In this document: piece by piece, positions 36,401 to 45,400 of the stretch
How the letters are laid out: every line of letters begins with the position of its first letter
Position numbering within the stretch: position 1 is the stretch's first letter
DNA from: Apostichopus japonicus
Taxonomy: Eukaryota; Echinodermata; Holothuroidea; Aspidochirotida; Stichopodidae
Length of the DNA stretch: 64,000 nt
Assembly: GCF_037975245.1 (NCBI RefSeq)
Contig: NC_092575.1
Coordinates: 7,227,001-7,291,000 of the forward strand
Reading direction: 5' to 3'
Program-made: the position numbers and the translations under genes
Notes under the pieces: model-generated
What the model was told of the DNA's origin: nothing
Seen by the model: only the letters and a program-made list of their open reading frames with translations
Databases searched by the model: none

Positions 36401-39400
36401 ATTTACCTTGATTCCATCTTAAACTGAAAAAGGGGGATGTAACATAATCATACTCGTAAGAAACTCTTTAATACTTTCTCTGTGGTTCTACACAGACTCT
36501 GTAAAACTCGATTTTCAATATACACGATTAAGATAAACGTCAATCCTCTCTGAGTCTCTCTTCCATCGTATTTATATAGTCTTACCAGACATCTAACTTT
36601 TACAATGTCCACATAAAAAAAAACCTTAGGCAGGAAGATGCACAAATTTTGACCTCTTCTGATTATTTTTTTCTTATTTTGATCTCCTAAATTCTGCTTA
36701 TATGAAGCTGAGATAAAATATGGAAATGATGAAAACTCTACCAGGGGCCCTATGACAGTTCACTTCTTCATTGATATTAACACAATAGAGTATAGTGTAT
36801 GTTTGCATCAGTCCGGTAAATGTATATATATTTGTGTTTACTCTAAGTTCTAACTACCCTCTACTCTCACATTCAATGCACAGACCTTAGCTGTCCGACT
36901 CTCCCATTTCAAAGAAAATGAAGGGGAAGGATTCGACTGTGAGTTCACGGCTGAAGAGGTTGCAACTGGTAAGAATAAGATATTTCCGATCGAACAAATG
37001 ACTGTGACTGACTCATCTACTGTTATCCTACTTATGGTAACATATCCATCATTTCTATTGTTTTAGTTAATTCACCCTCTTCTGCATTATATGAAATGGA
37101 AACGGTCAAACGAGTACACCAAGTGCTAATTTTAATCGATGGATTAATTAATTTCTGCAGCTCTGTTAAGCGGTACATCATTGATGGGAATTATGATGAT
37201 TGATTACATTGGCTGGAAGTAGCATAGAGACTTGAAATTAACACATATGAAAAGTGCATTTTAGTTTTGTTTGTGATGACTTATATTTTGTCTTACATGA
37301 TGTTAGCAGTAAAAACTATTTTAATTCAGATTGTACAACATTACAGTGTTAAATTAATATTGTCGAGTGTCCTATTCTTAGTTTTGGGCCTGTGGGAAAC
37401 ATGTGAGCTAAAGTGAGTTAGGGATGAATGAGACCCTAATTGAATTCTGCATCTGGAATTGAAGGTCCTTAAAAGAGATGTAGGATATATGATAATTCAA
37501 TATTAATTAAATTAATTCATGTCGGTCCATTTGCGTATTGGGAAAATGACAGTGTACAGGATAATGGGACAGAACCACAAGGTTTCATAACTCCTGAAAT
37601 ACTTGTTACCAGTATCAAAGATAATGTTATATTTTATCGAATGTCAGTCGTCCGAAAAGATCCGGTAATGTAAAACTTGAGATAGATGACACATATAAAT
37701 TAAACAACCATATCTTTGGTTTGGGAAACTTTGCTGTCTTGTTTAATCACAGAACCCATTGGAAAAGTCAACGGCTTATTCTTCGACGGAGAGGTCTTTG
37801 ATCATTTGACTACGGATGCCATGGGAAGCGATGACGAAGAAGATGATGAGTCAGACCAGGAAGATGATTCGGTAAACTATAAAAACGTTTTAAAACTGTT
37901 TTTCGGTGTCACACTCAAATGTGATTCTTTGGTGGACCGACGATTAGGCACAAGTTATGGCCAAGCTTCAACCCGTAGGGTTATTAGAGCCTTTATTAGA
38001 GCATCTTTACTTTTGTTCTTCTTGTTTCATTTTGTAGTCTCTGTTAATGTAATGACCCAAATCTCTGATTTTATTACCAATTTCTTTTCAAATCAGTTAA
38101 GTCATCTGGATTGATCTAAGAGAGTTTCATCGTCTGGAAAAAATAAGACGAAGTTAGTGACAGTAATCTCTTAATCCAATGAAACGATCACATCTTAGCT
38201 TTTGTTAAATTTGAAGAGAACATAATCATTAAAAAAAATCGGTTTGGTGTTAAAAACAGTCATTAAAGGAGGCTAGCTCTCCATCCAGTTGACAAATTCA
38301 AAATGCTTGAAATGTTGCCATCTCTAACAGGGCCCTTTTAATAAACTGAAGAAGAAAATGGAAGATATCTCTCCAGACGGTCAGGGCGGTGTTTGGAAAA
38401 TGGTGGTTAACAACGGGACAGGACCTGTGGTGCCCAATGGGTATCGTATCCAGGGTAAGTAATTAGTTTCTTGCAAATTCTTTAAACAATGGAACCATAA
38501 TTGACCTTTTAAAAGAGCTTTAGAGCATGTTACTAAAGTCATATTCTTTCATATATTGAAATTGTTGAAATTTGTGGTTAACTACTATTGTGGAACCTGT
38601 GCTGTCAGGTCTGCGTGTGTGTGTGTGTGTGCGTTTGTTTTGTATTCTGACCGAAGACTTGAACAAAAGAATTCCAGGTCCTCGGTTGTGATTTCTAAAG
38701 AATCACCACGTCCTCGGAAGAATTCTATTGTATGGGGTATTGTTAAGGTTAGGGTACGTGGATTTGAACAATGGAAAATACAATGGGGTCCTCTGTCTGA
38801 ATGTAATACAAACATGTATGCGTGTGAGTGCGTGCGTGTATGCTGTGAAATTTGCGTGGGTCCAGGATAACTCAAGAATGGAGAGATGAATATTTGTCAT
38901 ACTTTATATGTTGATGAATTATAGTGAGAAGGTGTGCCCTATTCTTTTAGGTGCTGACCTTATGAATATTAATGAGGTTATGGGGGTCAAATGTAAAACT
39001 CTTTATATTGCAATAACTCTGCAACCTGAAGTCAGATTGTAGCCACACTTGGTATTCAGTTGTTAATTTAATGGTTTAACGATATCCACATGTTTCTTTC
39101 TTTGGATTGGCTCCTTAGATTTTTACGACACGCCTGACATGAGAATATTTCTTTTATCTTTTGCAGTTCATTATAACTCGTACCTGGAGTATAGTGATGA
39201 ACCCATGGACTCCACAAGGTTAAGAAGCGAGACCAAAAAGTTTATCTTAGGCAACGGTAAGTCTGTCAATTGACATTCAACATCTACTGTCTTAAAAAGT
39301 ATGAATGTTATTTTTTAATGTGCTTTTCAACAATTAGAACGAAAGGCCTTGAAGGGAAGGCTGCCTTAATAATGAACAGGGATAAAAAGCAATAAAGATT

Positions 39401-42400
39401 GCATTGTTTACATTGCTTATAAAAGTTCCTATTTTTACATTTCCAAAAGTTATCCTTGATGATTGAAACCCACCTGCATATTCCCCTACTTATTTCCTTC
39501 CATTCCTTTCTTTACAGGTGAAGTGATTGAAGGCATGGAATTGGCTATTAGTACCATGAGACAAGGAGAGCTATCCAAATTTCTAATCGCCCCCGAATTT
39601 GCTTACGGAAAATACGGCTGTGGCAAACGGATTCCGCCGGACTCTGAGAGTAAGTTTTAATCTCTAGAAATAGTTTTGGCATCTTTCAAGTCCACTTAGG
39701 GTGTGCAGTTTGTATAGTGACTATTCTAAAAGGCAATAAAAAATATTACGATAAATTACGAAACCGGAGCAATAGAGAGGATCAGATCGAGATTTCTTCA
39801 ATCCGTGGTCGAATGTTGAAACTTTGGAATGTGACCAAGTAATAGAATTGTCGGTTGCCTTAATACATGAAAGGATATGCTAAGACCTAACACTGGTTAA
39901 CATGAGCCCGGGACGACTATGTGTTATGGTATACTTCATATTATTGCCACAAGAAAAAAAACCTGTGTCTGTTATTAGTAATGCCAGGTAAAATTTAGCG
40001 CTCACATTTTAGATACTAAGATAGTATGATTCAGTCAGTGTAGAAGGACTGCTATGTATACACCTTTACATTTTATAAAGCAATTTTTAATACATCATTA
40101 AGCTTGTGCTTTTACTGGATCAATTATTCCATGATGTCACCGAGACATTCTTCTCTTTTCCGATAGTTCTAATGGAGATCGAGTTGATTTCGTTTTCCAG
40201 TAGACCAAGCGCGGCTGACTTTGAAGGAGCTATCAAGAAAGTGAGAACAGAGAAAGAGGTAAGGAGGGGGAGAGCATCAATAGATAATAGATTAACATTG
40301 GACCAATATTAGAAAGTCACATGTCAATGATATGTCATTTTTAATGTATTTATGTATGTATTTTAGATCCACTTGCAAGCAGGAACTTGCAAAGAAGCCA
40401 TCATTGGCTTATCAAAGCCGCAAACTGACCGAAATCAGTCTCTTAGATTCATATTTAACGTCCATGGTTATGAATTGTCAATTGTCAACAACTTTGTAAC
40501 TGGACGACATACATTAATCTTGGAGTGACTCGAACTTGGGACCTCATGATTGAAAGGCACCGGCGTTAACCACTGAGCTAACACTCCCTAGAAGTCATCA
40601 TCTTTGTGGTTGATATTTGTTACTTTGGTAACCCTCGGTAACCGCAAGTGCTTATTTGATGAAGATAAGAAATCTCAATCGGAAGTTGGCAGTAACAACT
40701 GCTGTTTTGTTTTATAGCACATATTGCAATGTTTTGTTCATTTCTGAAACCATTTGATACAAAACTATCCCATTACAATGTATTCAAGAAAACAGCTGAC
40801 GTGAAAAGTTGTCTGGACCACAAACTTTTTTTGGAATCAAATGCAGTTTAGTACTTTCTGTTTAACGTTCATCTTGTGATCCAATCTAGAGTTGGGTCTT
40901 TTCTTTGATCAATGTAAATCTTAGTTTGTGTAATTCTCAGAAGGTATGGTTTAAATCAACGGTCTGCAAGCTTTCAGGTCAGATTTTCGGTGGTTTGCGA
41001 GATCGTTTCATAAATCAAAGGAAAATGTTAACTTTAGTTTGAGGCATTACCCATCACCAACATTGACAAATTTGGTGCAAGGAAGCAGAACCAGCTATTG
41101 CATTAGTGATGATATTCCAGTGACATTGTAAGAATAAACTTGGCCTGGGATGGGGGGGGGGGGTGGGGGGCTTGTGGTTATGATCGATGGGTCACAGCTG
41201 AATGCCAAATATTTTGGTTGGATGATGGAGTAAAAAGGTTGCAGATCACTAGGATAAATGATGAATAATCACATTCAAAGCAAAGATATATGAGAACATG
41301 ACAACATAAAATAAATTATAAATAATAAATAAATAAATAATAAAATCAAATCTCTTTCATTTGCAAAACACTCTGGTTATTTTCTCACTCTTTTTTCTAT
41401 TTGATAGGAAGGAAACAGATTCTTCAAGCAAAATGAAATCAGAAAAGCAGAGAATAAATACGTGAAGGTATTGTAAACACTAAACTTTTATCAAGTACCA
41501 TTTTTTGTTTTTTTAATATTTGGATTGATTCATTCATGCATTGATTTCTTTGTTGACTTAATGTTTAATTACTCTTCATTTACATATCGATACAGCATTT
41601 ATTGATCAATACATTCATTGATCAATGCATTCATTAATTCATTCATTTAAATGGATTTTCTGGTGGAGAAAATTGATCGCTGAACAAAATTGATGAAAAT
41701 GTTCTGAATCTAACTGTGAAAACCACATCCTCTTTTATAATAGCATTTTGTATTGTGAAGATATGAATTTTAAAAATTTAGTGACATTTTTTAAATTGCA
41801 TCTGGCAACAGCAGAATGGATGATGTCATCAGGGCTGAAAACGTTTTTGTTTGCCATCAAAGTGTGTCAACCATTTATTCCAAAACAAAAGGAATATTTA
41901 CACAAAAAAGACACATTTTGATGAAATTCTAAATTTTACAGAGAACTTTGACAGCTACGCATTTTCAAAGATAAATCAACAAGAAGATTATAATAGCCTA
42001 AGTAAAGCTTTGAAAGAGCATTTGCCCAGATGACATCACAGACCCCCTACTGCGATCCAACTTCCTGGAGTAGTTGAAGGTTTAGCCAGTCAAAAAGATC
42101 ACATTCCATGAAACAAATCTCAATTTAGGGGCATGATGCTGATATGGGATTTTCAACTAGCATTGTGGAATATTTGTCTCTTCAACATAAGTTTCACATA
42201 GTTAGTCACCAGAATAACCCGTTAATGGTTAACCGATGCATCGATTGATTTGATTTGACATGTCTATTGATTTATTGATTAGTCAATCTGCATTTATGGA
42301 TTGATTGATACATTTCATTGGTTTTTAAAGAATTATTCATAAACTGATTGATTTTGTGTATCTTTTACCACTTAAGCATTCTCAGATCTAATCGCATTGC

Positions 42401-45400
42401 TATTTTCTTTTGAATTTTATTGACCTCAAATTTTGTAGAAATGACAGTCATGCTTTTACAAATAAATCACTATGACTTTAATAAAGGTTTCCTCACTGAG
42501 AAAGTCACCTTGGTTAATTTCGTCAGGCACAACTTCTTGGCTGAGGGTCTTTCAGATAGCACTTTTAGTTACAATATGGCAATTTTATCAAGCTCGTAGT
42601 TGGAGGTGAAGTGATAGTAAACTAACACATTTTCAAGTGTTTTTTTTTCGCACAATGTTTGATTAGCCTCTTTGGGATTCAATGAAAAAAGGAACGTTTC
42701 TTCCTCTTAGGCTCTAAAGTTTCTGGACAGTCTCCGCCTCCGAGACGAAGAAGACGAGAAAGAGATGAGAAGACTGAAACTCAAGCTGTGCTTGAACATC
42801 GCCCTCACTAGTATCAAGCTCGGACAAGGACGTCACGTCATCAGCCAAGCCAAGAGGGCGCTAGAGATCGATCCACAGAGTGACAAAGCCCTGTATAGGC
42901 TGGCTAAGGTGAGAGTATGCTGGTGTCCCTAGTGACTGCTGAGAACATTTAGTAATGTAATTATTATATTATTGGGGTTGTTCGCTAGAATGGATTCAAG
43001 AGTATGATATGGCCCAAGGATTACAAGTCCTGCACTCCTAAGCAACGACAATGTCTTTTTTGTTCGGTGCATAGTTGTAACAACTTGTCGCAAATTTTGA
43101 TCGAAAGAGTGAACCAAGTTCCAAAAAAGGTGTAGTTAAATTAAAGCATATGTTTTTTTTCATTTACCATATTACACTTTTCATCAAATACATTTAAGAA
43201 ACTTGAGGCAAATGTTCTTTCCCAGGTGTGTATGAAAGCTTGTCCTCAACAGTTTGTGGAGAGTTATTGCCTCAACCCACATTCTTATGCACAAGGTAGT
43301 TACCTATAGTATGTAAGTTAGGTACCCTATGATATGCAAGTGTTATTTCTGGACTATGGAGTATCAGGAGTGACAGACTTTTTTTTTATGAAGAATTGAA
43401 CATTTGTCATGATTCCAAAATAAGAAACTGATAAACTAGTTGAAGAATAATTGACAGTAAAAATTTCCTTCAATCCATCAACTTTTTATGGTACCAGCAG
43501 GGCTCGAAATAATCGACGGCACCGACGGCAAAAAGCCGTAGTGCCCTTGCTTTTTGTCGTGGTGCCCCTGAAAAACAACCTCGCCGACGGCAAAAGTTTG
43601 CCCTCATGCCCTTTACATTTTACTGTGGGTGCCCTGTGCATTGCGAGTATTACTTGAGAAAAATTAAATAGCTTATTCCTGAATTTGCTTAATTATTCAT
43701 AATTAAATGGCCTGATTAGATACTTTTACTGCTCCAAAATGATTTAAGAATTGCGTGACCCAAAATGCGGTCAGTGCCCTTACACAAATTCACTTTCGCC
43801 GTCATGCCGTTCCCATTTGCCGTCATACCCTTCACAATTGGAAATTACCAATGGCATTTTTGCTGTGCCCTTTTTGAGGCTTATGTCAAGCCCTGCACCA
43901 GTGTGACTTAAATAGACCAATTACCTCCTAGATGTGGATGCCTGATGCGGAGTTCTCTACTTGTTTAAGTTAAACGAGTCCAGGGAAAAAGGCACCAGGT
44001 TGATGTCGTTATGAGACTTGTCAACAAAGATAACTAAAGAGAAATCTCGATGGCTATTTTCGACTAATTTTACGATTTTTGTTCGTTCTAAAGGGTTTCC
44101 GCCTCATCAAGGAATTTGACCGAGCTGAATTTTACCTCACGAGGGCAAGTAAACTCTGTCCGAATGACTATCACATCAACGCAGAGAAACAAGAACTGGC
44201 TCGCGCTAAGCAACAGTTTAAATTCCTGGAAACTGAAAGCTATTCCAGGATGTTTAAAGACATGAATATAAATGGTGAGCTCATTCAAGATTATTGGTGA
44301 CTAATTTAAGATGGGGGAGGAGATGGTTTTGCTGTTAGTACTGTGAGTTTCTGAGAAACAGTAGTTTGCTATACGGCTGGGGTGGGCAACCTACGGCCCG
44401 AAGACCACATATGGGCCGCCAGTGATATTTTTTGCAGCCTGTGAGTTGTCTCAAGAAAGAAAAATCAATCTATTTTACATCATCACAAAAAACAAGCTAG
44501 CTGCTTAGAATTTATCCGCACTAATGATGCTGTCAGGTAGGCCTATTTTCCCCATTAATTATCAACTATACTGTATTGTGAATACAGATTAAGTACACAC
44601 ACCTATTGCTAGAAAGTCCTCGGAATCAAAGGTTTGAAATCATCAGCAGGTCGTTGGTAAGGTGCGGCCTAGTCAGTTTTTCACTCCTTATATCTAGCCC
44701 ATTCATTCAAATAGGTTGCCCACCCCTGCTATACGGTGATCTTGCAATGCTAATGGCATGTTCTTTCAATGGATGACAGTAAAGATGTTGTCTCGGATTT
44801 AGCTGTTTCGTTTAGCTCCTTACTTTTGACCATGTTTTCATCGATGGTTTGACTAGATTTCGCATTAAGTTAGGGTTAGGGTACACACAAAGTTGTCAAA
44901 CAGCAGCATACTAGCTAGCCATGGGGGATCTAGACGTTGGTTTCTCTTTAGAACCTGCCTAATGCAACAAATACTGACAGTTAATTATTTACTCTCAGTT
45001 GCATGTACTTTCTAAATTTTAGAGATATAGAAACCAAGGTCTCCAGCAGTAACTTCGTTTTGTGTCCATATGTCAAAATGAAGTAATTCTCTTTTTGTTC
45101 TGCTTTAGACACAAAGCCAAGAGATAAACCGATTCCAAGCTCCACATCAAGTCCAGCTGCACCAGAGTTTCAGAAATCTGTCGAAGAAAACCTTTTGTAA
45201 GTTTACCGTCAATATTACATAAGCATTTTAATATGTTTTGACATGAACTCGCTTTGCTTTGAGCATCAACAGAATTGTCATGAAATATAACTAAAATCAG
45301 TTTGTTTCCAGGAAACAGTAAAAATACCACCTGTTGTTTAACACATTTCATGTCCGGCAGCCACATATACATGTGGAGAAAGCTAGTGGGATTCCAGTTA

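Larger units (their letters stand above)
31735..36604 (+). mobile_element. Complete Mag-like Ty3/gypsy LTR retrotransposon
   Basis: A 4,870-bp element bounded by identical 167-bp LTRs that start TGTAA and end TTACA, with an exact 5-bp TSD, ATGTC, at 31730-31734 and 36605-36609. A primer-binding-site candidate (TGGTGGCAGCGG) follows the left LTR directly, and a polypurine tract (GAAAAAGGGGGA) precedes the right one. A single long ORF encodes the whole gag-pol. Identical LTRs and an intact ORF indicate a very recent insertion. It sits in the sense orientation in the FKBP6 intron between exons B and C. Confidence 0.97.

Noticed and set aside
43490-43903. An 8-bp TSD for the element at 43498
   Set aside because: The flanks GGTACCAG and CACCAGTG align only when shifted by two bases.
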